A stretch of 64,000 nucleotides of DNA from Chamaea fasciata. Its lineage: Eukaryota; Chordata; Aves; Passeriformes; Sylviidae. Positions 46,131 to 55,699 of this stretch are shown here, piece by piece. The stretch spans positions 68,298,093 through 68,362,092 of the forward strand of contig JARCOQ010000006.1 in the NCBI GenBank assembly GCA_029207755.1, written 5' to 3'. A program made the translations under genes and the position numbers. The notes below the pieces were generated by a model. The model was not told the DNA's origin. It worked only from the letters and a program-made list of their open reading frames with translations, and made no database searches. How positions within the stretch are numbered: position 1 is the first letter of the stretch; each line of letters opens with the position of its first letter.

Positions 46131-47512
46131 CTAGTTGTGGGAGGTCATGTGGCGGGAGAGGTGGTGGCGCTCGCGGAAGGACTCGTTGCAGATGGGGCAC
46201 TTGAGCTTCTCCTCGCGGCGGCGCTTGACGAGGGGCTCCAGCGCGTATTCCTTCTTGTGGTGGGAGCGCATGTGATAGACCAGGTCCGAGGTCATGCGGA
46301 AGGACGCGTTGCACTTGGCGCACCAGTTCTGAGCCGGCAGGCACAGCGAGGTGAACGACGGCGGCAGCAGCGTCAGCGCCGACGGCAGCTGCAGCTGCAG
46401 CGGCCCAGCCGCCGCCGCCGCCACCGCCGCCGCCGCCGAGCTCTTGGGCCAGAAGGCCGTGGTGTAGAGGAAGGGACTTTGCTTGGGCAGCCCCCCGCCG
46501 CCGCCGCCGCCGCCGCCCGCCGCCTCCCCGCCGCCCGGCAGCTTGGCGGCCAGCGCCTCGGCGGCGTACAAGCGGGCGGGGGCGGCGGCGCCGTCGGGGC
46601 AGGGCTCGCCCAGGCCGCCCAGCTTGGGACCCAGCACCAGGGGCGGGACGTGAGGGAAGGAGCGGGCGGGCTGCGAGAAGGCGCTTTTTCGCTCCTCGGC
46701 CCCGCCGCTGACGGGCCCTCCGGGGCCGGCCCCGAGCTGCGGCACCGTGCTGAAGGCGCTACCCCGCGCCGGACTGCCACCGTCCAGACGGGCGGCCAGC
46801 GGGCCCCCCGCACCGCCGCGGGGACACAGGCCCGGCTCCGTGCCGCCCGCGCCCGGGGAGCTGCGCTCTGGGACCTCTTCGGGGCCTCCATCGGGCTCGG
46901 GGCCACGGGCCGCCTTCTTCACCTCCACGAAGGCGCTGCGTTTGGCCTCTCCGGTCTCCGGGCTGGGAGGCGCGAAGAGGCGTCCGCCTTCCTCGAGCCC
47001 GCAGTAGGAGCCGGCGGCGCGGTACTGCTGCTGCGGGGCGCAGCCCGGCTCCTCCTTGGGCGCCGCCGGCAGCCCCGGTCGCTCCGCCGGGAAGCGGCCC
47101 CGCGCCGCGCTGGGCCCGCGCTCTTCCTCCTCGGGGAAGCGCCGCTTCGGCTTTCCGGTAGCCGCCTCAGGGCTGCCCTCGGGGGGCGCCGGCCGCCCCG
47201 GTGACCCAGCGCGCCCGCCGCGGGAGTTCTCCAGCTCCCGCGCCAGATTGTGGAAGTCCGTGGAGGGCTTGGTGCTGGCGGCAGGGCCGCCGTCGGGGCC
47301 GGGGAAGGGGTGGTGCGGTGGTCCGCTGGGCTTCCCGAACTTGCCGGGCTCCTGCTCCTTGCCGGCGCCGTCCTTGACGCCGGCGGCCTCGGCGGCGGGG
47401 CCGGTGTCGGGGCCGTGCAGCCTCTTGGGGCAGCGGAACCGGAGGTGTGCAGCGAAGGGCAGTTCGAACTGGAAGCGCTGACTGCACTCAGGGCAGGCGA
47501 AGGGCGGCGAGC
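46131..47512 (-). CDS. PRDM8: PRDM8 coding exon 3
   Basis: Acceptor GACGCAG|GCTCG; stop TAG at 46131-46133. It encodes residue 151 to 610: all three zinc fingers and the disordered centre. GCC/GCN runs (46404-46440) encode poly-Ala and CCG runs (46495-46518) encode poly-Gly; both are prone to length change. Confidence 0.97.
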
Positions 47513-48382
47513 CTGCGTCGGGCGAGCACGACAGACAGAGAAAGAAAGAGAGCACCGTCAGCCGGGGCCACCAACGAGATATATCCGCCGAGAGTTTGGG
47601 GATCGGGAGCGGGAGATCCCGAAGCCGATCGCCGCCTCCCGATTCCCCCCGGCGGCGGGGAATCCCCCTCCTTCCTCCCGCCCGGGGCGGCGGGCAGCCT
47701 CGCGGGGCACCCACCGTTGGTGCGGGCGGGGGCCCGGGCCGGGCCGAGCAGCAGCAGCTCGGTGAGCTCCTTCCCGTACCACACCAGCAGCTCCTCGTCC
47801 TTGGCGATGCGGCGTAGAGAGCGATAAAAGAGCTGCCCGCTCTTGATGTAGGCCTCCAGGTTCTGCTCCTCCCGTTCCCGCGCCGACTGCACCAGCCGTA
47901 GCCACATCAGCCCTTCCGACGAGCCGTTGGCCGCCGACGTGTCCACCTGAAAACCCGCGTTAATCCACCGGACCGAAAGACCGACCGACCGACAGCACGG
48001 GGCCAGGCAACAGTAGGAGCGGCGGCGGCGGCGCGGCTCTGCCCTCGGGGACAGCCTCCCGGCAGCGGGGGCTCCCCGGGCCGAACTGCGCTCCGCGGCG
48101 GAGACGCGTTCGGGCACCGACCGACGTGGCGAGCGGCTGGGCCCGGGGACAAGTGGCTCTTACCCGAAATATGTAGGGAACGGTGCGCTTGTCGGTGGAC
48201 TTGAGGGCGATAAAGGCGATGCTGTCATACAGGGACGTGTGGCTCAGGACGCAGGGGCCGAAAATGGCATTTTCCGGGATGTCGCAGGTGGTGTAAACGC
48301 TGGTAAAAATGTCAGTCAAGCACTGCTGAACCGTCTTGGCATCCCCGTCCCATATTCCCCGCTGGACGCCGGCGTCCTCCAT
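46131..48382 (-). CDS. PRDM8: PR domain zinc finger protein 8, complete coding span (3 exons)
   Basis: PRDM8 is a nuclear repressor of the PRDM family; in mammals it works with BHLHE22 in neuronal circuit formation, and histone H3K9 methylation has been reported. Exons 48164-48382, 47715-47946 and 46131-47512 join in frame to 610 residues (human 689). The PR (SET-like) domain fills the first two exons, from GIWDGDAKTVQQCLTDIF to DEELLVWYGKELTELLLL. A C2HC-type finger follows at about 156-180 (CPECSQRFQFELP.. HLRFRC). After a long low-complexity region with poly-Gly and poly-Ala, two C2H2 fingers lie at about 548-569 and 589-609; the protein ends at MTSHN. The family hallmark PSTDFHNLARELENSRGG and the block SPETGEAKRSAFVEVKKAAR are present. 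Introns are only 217 and 202 bp. Nearly all third positions are G or C. Confidence 0.97.
47715..47946 (-). CDS. PRDM8: PRDM8 coding exon 2
   Basis: Acceptor GTTTTCAG|GTGGAC and donor CAACG|GTGGGT. It encodes residues 74-150, the second half of the PR domain: VDTSAANGSSEGLMWLR.. and YRSLRRIAKDEELLVWYGKE (two separate motifs). Confidence 0.97.
48164..48382 (-). CDS. PRDM8: PRDM8 coding exon 1
   Basis: ATG at 48382; donor TTTCGG|GTAAGAG. It encodes 73 residues, first half of the PR domain, nearly the same as in mammals. Confidence 0.97.
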
Positions 48383-48386
48383 CCCT
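48383..48386 (-). other. PRDM8: Splice acceptor two bases before the PRDM8 start codon
   Basis: A pyrimidine tract (CCCCTCTCTGCCCCTCTCTC) leads to CCGCAG|GG ATG, with the AG at 48385-48386. The 5' UTR must therefore come from one or more upstream non-coding exons. Confidence 0.75.
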
Positions 48387-48489
48387 GCGGGCCGAGAGAG
48401 GGGCAGAGAGGGGCCGTTATCGCACCGGGTCCTGCTCAGCGGTACACGGGGATGTCCCGGAAAACGAAATAAAATCGACTTGAATTATT

Positions 48490-48600
48490 AAATAAAACAT
48501 TAAGAAAAAACTCCAAAAATTGGGGACAAAAAGGAGAAGAAAGAAAGGGGGAAAAAAGGGAAAAAAAAAAAAAGGAAAAAAAGGAGGCGAGCAGTTTCTC
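48490..48600. repeat. Polypurine tract in PRDM8 upstream intron
   Basis: About 110 bp of A/G-rich sequence, with an unbroken G-run/A-run core at 48535-48590. Confidence 0.8.
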
Positions 48601-48819
48601 CGGTCTGAAAAAAATTTAAAGCAGGCTAGGAGCTGCGAGCAGAGGCAAGGTGCCGGGACTCTGTCGCGCTGATTTATTTTTTTAGATATCGCGGCGGAGC
48701 TGGCTCTGGGCAGGGACACGGTAATCCCACCGGCCACATCCTGTCCCGAGCAGGCGCCGGGTCTCCCTCCGGCCACCGCCGGAGCCGGGCCGGGCTGCGG
48801 GCTATGCCGGGGGAGCGGG

Positions 48820-48990
48820 TGGGTTTCAGTGGCTTGTCATTGACGCTGATTGCGTGTCAGCTCACCTCCCGCTCTGCGTGACAAGGGGAACGTATGGCTG
48901 CTCATTATCATAATCCAGCACTTTCCCTCCGAGATTTTAATTAAAAGCAGCAAGCAGAGGTAATTATTTTTACCTCGACACGCTTATTTA
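48820..48990. promoter_or_regulatory. AT-rich regulatory-looking island upstream of PRDM8
   Basis: Within CpG-rich DNA this stretch has CATTATCATAATCC, GATTTTAATTAAAAGC, GAGGTAATTATTTTTACC and GCTTATTTATGGAGC, plus TGACGCTGATTGCGTGTCA. These are homeodomain and POU-like cores. The abrupt drop in GC suggests selection, as in vertebrate developmental enhancers. Confidence 0.45.
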
Positions 48991-50570
48991 TGGAGCAGGG
49001 TGAGCCCCGGCTGCCGCGCGTTGAGGGGAGGGATGCGGGCGGCGGGCAGCTGGCGGGGCGCGGGCAGCGGACAGGGTGCGGGGCTCGCGGCGCTGGCGGC
49101 GCCGAGGCCGAGGAGGGAGCATCGCGCCCGGCTGCGTTGCCCTCTCCTTTCCCGACCAGATTAGAGCACGGCTGCCTCCCCCCGCCCCATCTGCCATCGA
49201 AATCCGTCATTTGGGGCTGGCTCGGGAAAAGACCGGTGCGCCTGCTGACGGCTGCCGCCGCTCGCACCGGGCACGGCTCCACCGAGCCACCGCTCGCCCC
49301 CGATTTCGGGGTACGACCGGGTCCCCGCACCGCCGGCGACTTCACCGCCCCAGAGCGGCGGTGGGGGTCCCGGCCCCTCCCCGGGAACGAAGGCCGGCGG
49401 GGAAGAGCTCCGGCGCCCTCCCCGTTCCGCCACTGCCCGACGCATCCCTTCCCCGAAGGAACGATTTCGCCAAACGAAACCACCGACAGCGAGCGGCCCC
49501 CACCGAACTTTCGCCACGGTGGCGGCAGGCCCCGTACAGTTCCTCACGGTGCCACATTTCCCCGGCTCCCCGGGCCGCCCCCAGCCCCGCGGTGCTGCCT
49601 CCCCCCGGCCGCCCTTTGTCCGGGCCGGGCGGCGCCGGGGCCGCTGCCGGAGGCTCTGCCACCGGTCCCCGCAGCCCGGGCAGGGCCGCCGGCAACACGG
49701 CCATCTCCGGCATTGTTCCTGCTCCGGGGCGGCGGGGAGCGGTGGGGCTCCGCCGCCGGTACTCACCAGGGACGGTGGGGATAATCCTCGCCCCGACAGT
49801 GGCACAAAGGCGGCTTCGGGCTGGCTGCCTCGGGCTCTCAGCGCCGCTCCATGCCGGGCCGGGCCGTGCGGGCGGCGGAGCGGGAGGCGCGCGGTGCAGA
49901 CAGACCCGGTGCAGTGAGGGGCTGGCACGCAGACACACACTTTTTGTTTGCTGCACATAATCTGCCCAATGACGCGTGACAGCCCACGTCCCTCCCGTTA
50001 ACCCCTTCGGGGCTGTCCGCTCGCCGCCCGCCCGCCCCTCACCTGGACTCGCTGTCACCGGGCACCGAAGGGGAAGGGGGTGGGAAATACGGGGCGCGTT
50101 CCCCCACCGACCCTCTGCCGGGGCAGCGGGCGTGTTTGGGGCCGCGGCTTCGCTTCGGCCCTGCAGGGGTGCTGGGCGGGGAGTGGGGGTGCCCGACGGC
50201 CGCTCCGCCCGGCGCCGGGATCCCGGCGGCGGCTTCCCGCCATGTCCCCGCACCTGCCAGGTAGGGGTAATCGAACAAGCAGAAAAAAACCTCCTCGGGG
50301 AGACGGAGCAGAGTGGGGATGCCCGTGCCCGGCTCCACGGAGCGGCCCTCCTGCGCTGCCGGCGCCCGGCGAAGGCCCGGCGTGCGGAGAAGCGGCACCA
50401 GGCAGCCCCGCGCTCCCCGCCGGAGCCGGGTCCCCGCAGGAGCGGGGCAGGGGGCAGCCCCGGCCTGAGCCTCCCGGCCACTCCTAGCCATCCCGGGGCG
50501 GCGGGAGGCCACGGGCTCTCCCCCTGCACACGCGGGGCTCCCGAATTCACCGACACGCGCGCAGCTTCAA
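48991..50570 (-). promoter_or_regulatory. PRDM8: PRDM8 upstream CpG island, likely promoter and 5' non-coding exons
   Basis: About 1.6 kb of CpG-dense sequence. Two strong minus-strand donors could end 5' UTR exons that splice to the acceptor at 48385: CCCTG|GTGAGTACC (exon end 49767) and TCCAG|GTGAGGGGC (exon end 50043). A weaker one is GGGAG|GTGAGC (48866). Long overlapping frames on both strands reflect GC content. Confidence 0.5.
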
Positions 50571-50674
50571 GGAACAGAGACGCGCAGATGCTCTGTGCCG
50601 AAATAAGGGGTTTACCGCATGGAAAAGTGTTTACCAGTTCCTCCCTGATCGTCGTCATTTCAGATACAAAACAG

Positions 50675-50765
50675 ATTTAAAAAAAAAAGAATAATTAAAA
50701 ATAGAATTTGAAACCCCTTAAACTAAAAAAAAAAAAAAAAAAAATAAAATAAAATTAAAAAAATT
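50675..50765. repeat. A-rich simple repeat
   Basis: A runs with interspersed T; includes (AAAAT)n at the right end. Confidence 0.85.
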
Positions 50766-50789
50766 GGAGAGACAAAGAGTTTTCCAGGG

Positions 50790-51130
50790 GCGAACGGAGC
50801 GGGGTTTGCAGAGAGTGGGCTGATGTTTGGCTTTCAGATTCACTTATCCCACACACAATTACGATTTTCTTTGCATTAGGATTAAAGGCTGCATATAATA
50901 TGCTTTCAACATTTATCTTATTAATTCGACAAAACGCAGTGTCTCCTACAACGGAGATTCTTATAACATTAAAAATACGTGAGTCTGTAAAAATTTGGAT
51001 GTCAATTCCTGCTTCAGATGTGGTGCATTTTTTCCCTATTCCTGTGTCTTTTTCCTTCCCCCCCTCCCCCCCCCCCCAGTGCTGCAGCTCTTGCTGTAAG
51101 ATATAAATTGTCCGAATGACTGTCATTAGT
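50790..51130. promoter_or_regulatory. AT-rich island, possible conserved non-coding element
   Basis: About 340 bp with CACAATTACGATTTTC, GCATTAGGATTAAAGGC, TTATCTTATTAATTCG and TAACATTAAAAATACG between two CpG islands. Homeodomain TAAT/ATTA and OTX/PITX-type GGATTA cores are abundant. The poly-C run at 51058-51078 lies at its right edge. Confidence 0.4.
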
Positions 51131-51289
51131 GGGGGGAAAGAAAACCTACGCCGTAATTTCATTCGCGAAAATTTTAAGGGACACCACGGCACATATACGA
51201 TCTCGAAATCGCTTCGGCATGATCTAAGCTACCGAAATTTCCTGGGACTGGAAGGGAACGCAGCGGAATTTCTGAGCTTTTGTCCAGCC

Positions 51290-51800
51290 TCTGATGCCAC
51301 TCTAAAAGTGGATCCCGGTGAACAGCGTCCTTCGACCCGCAGAACGGCACTGGGACGGACGCGGGCTCTTTCTTTTGGAGTTTCTGCAGGGGGGGTGCCC
51401 CCACCGGCAGCGCCCCTGGCAAAGCCCGGTGCCGGCGACGCTCTCCCTGCCTTGTGGAAATGCCTCACCCGGAATTTTCGGGGACACGGGGCAGGTGCGC
51501 CGGGCCTGATCCGGCCCCCGCCGCGCTGCCAGCGAGCGCGGTGTCACCCTACGCGGCCGTGTCATCGCTGCCCGCCGCCTCCCGGCTGCCGCACGCTCCT
51601 ATCTCGGTACATCCATGTATTTTCTATTCGTTTATTTTTCCAGAAAATCTCTTGCGGAGAGCAAGGGGCATCCCGGGCTGAGGAGTTTTCCCAGAGACCC
51701 CCGCAGCCGGCAACCCCCCGCCACTCCCCGCCCTCTAAAAGCACAACCTCTGCTTGCCGAGCCCCTCTCGACGGCACCAGCGCGGCACAACCAACAACTC
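51290..51800. promoter_or_regulatory. Minor CpG island
   Basis: CpG-dense, no recognisable exon. It may be a further upstream PRDM8 promoter segment. Confidence 0.35.
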
Positions 51801-51899
51801 CCGGCAAGGGAGCAGGACAAGCGGTGGACAAACCTGGGATCTGAGCTCAAGAAGGGGTTGGGCTGGCGAGCCAAATTCTCACAGAATGCAGCCCTGACA

Positions 51900-54600
51900 G
51901 GCATCAAGGCCCGGGGGACGGCGGCCCAGGGTCCACTGCTCCCTGGCCGGGACCTGGTGGGGATTCAAACGGCTGCAGGGGCCAAAGGGCTGGCAGAGCA
52001 GGGATGCCGGGATGCTTGGGCACCGTTATCACTAACCAGCTTGATAATAGTCTTCTGCCCGTGATGAACTACTGTGGGGGTGGCTGCAAGGGACAGAGCG
52101 CCTGCTCCCGGGGGTATCGGTCTTCTCTTTCCTCCCTGACCTTCACGCAGGAAGGGGAGAGGAAGGGAACCAGGAAAGGCTGCTCAACCTGTGCTCAGAA
52201 ACACTCCTGCATCCCTTGGGAAACACTGCCTCAGTTGTGTCATGTGTCAGACCTACAGGTGTGTGGTTACTCCTATGAGGAGACACATACACAGCTGAGA
52301 GTCAGCTCCCAGGTGACTGCAATAAAGTCACTCATAAAAATAAAATCACCAAGAGAACACATGAGTTCCCAGAAGCACACAAGCCCAGCCACACTCACTC
52401 CCGTGGGGCCAGGGCACCGTGGGGAGAAGGCACAAAGGGATGATCAAAACTGCCTTGCTACCCTCTCTGCCTGCTGCTGCCAGGGGCTGGGCCAGCTGTG
52501 GCCCCTGGGAGTTGCACACCAGGTGGAATGGAAAGTCACTCAAAACAAAATGTGGAGCCACAAGCTTTCCTGGTGCCTGGAGAAATGCAGACAGAGACAG
52601 GAGGCAGGCACGCCTCTGTAGTGGAAATAAATTGGGGCCTCAGATGCATGACTGAAACCATCCTTTTTGCTTGTCACCAGGCTTGTGGATGGTGCCTTTC
52701 CTGGGGAAGCCCTGTGCTGGGGTGCCAGAGAGATCCTATCACGCCACAGACACAGAGGAGTGGTGCTTCTCCCATTGCTAATTCTGCTGACCAGCATGGG
52801 GAACCCACTGGGAGTCCTCAGACCCACAACCAGATGAATGTTTGCCTACCTCCAGGTCCCTGCCAGGGCTGAGACACACCAGCAATGTCCTGTCTTGTTC
52901 CCAGAGCCCAGCTCCCAAACACCCCTGGGGTGCCTGTCCCTTCCTATTACCTCTGACCCTTCAGCCTCACCTCACCAATGCTGGACTCCCAGGCCAGGTC
53001 ACCACCATGCCACAAAACCTCAAATCCCTAAAAAATGCTAGATACCAGCTTTAGCTGTGCTTCACCCCAAGGAGCAAATGCTTCTGCCCTCCAGGAACCC
53101 GACATATCTTCCCTATCTGCTTTCTCATGGTTCAGCCACACCATAGGCACTTTGGCTCTTTCCTCATCCGTGATGGTGCCTGAATTTCCCCTCTACTGTC
53201 TTCCAAGCAAACGCAGAGTCTGGTTAGAAATATTAATTTGTATATTCACCAAAGGATCACAGTTTTTTTTTTTATTACTGACCAAAACCGACACCACCAA
53301 ACATAATACAGGGGGCTAGTTAAATGGTTCATACATAGCCCACTATCACTGCTGACTTTTTATCTCAAAATTATTTTTCTCAGGCTTTCTGCTTCTCCTC
53401 CTTACTTGGCCTGACAGCAGCATCAAGGTTTAAAACCTGGAAAGATTTCACCTAACTTCATCTTCCTTCAAACATTTAACAGCCTGACAGAAGACAAGAT
53501 TGGCTGCGAAGGACAGAAAAGGGAGAGAAATGGAAGAAGGGGAATCCCTGCAGGACTGAAATCTGCCTCTGCCTCCTGTATGCCCTCGGGCCTTTCTGAC
53601 CCTGTGTGCCACCATCAGTGTCCCACACTGGGGCAGAGCCCACCCCACTGCACGGCCCTGGCCATGCCTCAGTGTATGGCCAGGCAGAAGCCATGCTGCA
53701 GCTGAAGGACAGCACAGAGGACAGGCCCCGGAGGGACAGTTCCACAGCCCCTGGCCCAGCACTGTCCAGTGTGGGGTGCATGGGGTCAGGCAGTGCTGGG
53801 CTCCATCTCCTCAGGAGACGTGAGCTCAGAGCAATGGGCCAGACATCTCTTTGGTGGCCACACGATCTCTCTGCTGTCAGGTCCATGAGGACATCACTCA
53901 CAACTCCTCACGGGACCCTGGGTGGCCACTGAGTTATGCATGGCTAAGCTTTGGCAGGAGCTGACTGCCCAGCATGTTCCCATCAGGTGGATAATCCTCA
54001 TGCAGGGATGGCCTTCCCTGGTGCTGCCTGGGGGCTCTGAAGGCCTTGGCTTCTCCAGCGAGTGACAGTCCCTAAAGTTAGCAAAGGTTTGCTAAACCCT
54101 GCCGCAGAGGGGGTGGGGAGAGCAGTGAAAGGACAGGCAGACGGGGCAGGGGGGAGGGAAAAAAATAAAGATGCAGAGGATTTCAGATCCAGCTCTGCTG
54201 CAGCAACTTGACGTGGGGTCTGTGAAGGATCTTGAAACTTAAAAAGATTTATTTTCTCTAGTCATAAATCTCATCCCGTTGTTCCTCTGACCAACCAAGC
54301 ATGATAAAGTCCTTTTCCATAAAGTATTCAGTATTAAAGCCACAAAGCTCACCCAATCAGTGGCCATCTGCTTCTCCCATAACTGCTGCTCCAGAAGCAG
54401 GGAAAAGCAGCCAGAAGAGAAAGGGCACCACTGTTACGGCTCTGGGACAAATGAAGAGGCACTGAATAGCAGCCGAAACCTTTGGTTTGCCTTGTATATC
54501 TGTATCTATAGAGACAGAGGAAGAAAGGAAGCATTATATTGATACAACAATTGTAAAACAAAAAAAGGAAGAGGCATCTAAAGGGCAATACAGCGGGCAT
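51900..54600. other. Non-coding, nothing recognised
   Basis: Ordinary composition; no exon, repeat family or island identified. Confidence 0.45.
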
Positions 54601-54719
54601 CAGAGGGCCCCGCGGGGAGGGATGCTCACAGATTCATACAGACCTTTAATTGCTTTGCAATTGAAAGATAAAGAGGCCGAGCAAAAACAAAACCAAAAAA
54701 CGGAGAGAGCGGCAAAGCG

Positions 54720-55680
54720 ACCTGCGTTACACGGCGGATCGGCGCCTGATCTCTCGCAGCCAGCGAGCCCGGAGCATTGCTGATTGGGGTACGACATTCC
54801 CGGGACCGACCCCCCATTGCACTCTCCCCGGCTGCATCTCGGGCGGCCGCCCCGCACTGACCTTGGCTTCCAGCCGGCTGGGAGGGGACAACCCCCCAAA
54901 GCCTCCCCGGAGTTCCCCGTGATGTAGAACACGTCCCGCAGCCGCCCCGGCCTTTCAGGCTGCCCCCCCCCGGAGGGGGTTTGGGAGGACTCCGCTGCAC
55001 CGCCGGCCGCGCTGAAACAGCCGGCAACGATGTCACCCCAAAAAAGACGCGGGGAGGCGGGAGGGTGGTGGACTGGAGAGGAGGTGCAGAAGCCTACGGG
55101 GGCTGCAGGAGCACCGGGAAGGCAGCGGCCACCCGAGAGCGGCCCCCGCCCCTTCCTGCGCCGCCGCCCGCCGGGCAAACAGCCGGTGGGACCGAGTTAG
55201 GGCATTAACCCATTTACGGCCCCTGAGAGCCGGCGGTTCGACCCGGGACCCTACTGCACGCTCTGGGGAGGGGACATCGGCCCCAGCTCGCGGGGACACG
55301 GGCAGGGACCCACGGACACGGGCCGGGATTAGCGGCGGCGGGCCGGGATTAGCGGCTCTGCTGCCGCTCTCCGGGATTACGCCGGGATTAGGAGGCGGCC
55401 CCGTCCCTACTCCCGCGCCGGGCGGGCTGAGGGGGTGTCCCGGAAACCGGGAGGGGTTCGGTACGCCCGGGGGACCAGTCTTCCCCCTGGCCCCCCGCTG
55501 TGCTCGGCGAATGCTGCTTCCCTCCGATGGAGGGCAGGAGAGGAAAGTCGAAGCCCGGGATGCTGCCGGCGGCGAGATGCAGGTGCCAGGAACCTGCCCG
55601 CAGCCATCCCAGCTCCCGAGGGAACACTGAGCCCCCTGCTCGGTTCCCCATTTTGGGAGCCGGCGGGAGGCTGGAGGGCC
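54720..55680. promoter_or_regulatory. CpG island, possible distal PRDM8 promoter
   Basis: CpG-rich for about 1 kb, with an ATTGG (minus-strand CCAAT) at about 54782 and the short tandem CGGGATTAGCGGC (55323-55352). Mammalian PRDM8 has 5' exons far upstream, so this could be a distal promoter. No ANTXR2-like signal peptide or VWA exon is seen on the plus strand. Confidence 0.35.
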
Positions 55681-55699
55681 CAGCAGGAGCCGGGGCTGG

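Noticed and set aside
45858..47204. 448-codon plus-strand frame
   Set aside because: Antisense shadow of PRDM8 coding exon 3; high GC removes stops on the other strand.
48990..50680. Several long frames on both strands upstream of PRDM8
   Set aside because: Overlapping open frames on both strands in a CpG island, with no known protein motif.
54981..55208. ANTXR2 first exon on the plus strand
   Set aside because: No signal peptide or VWA-domain start in any plus-strand frame here.
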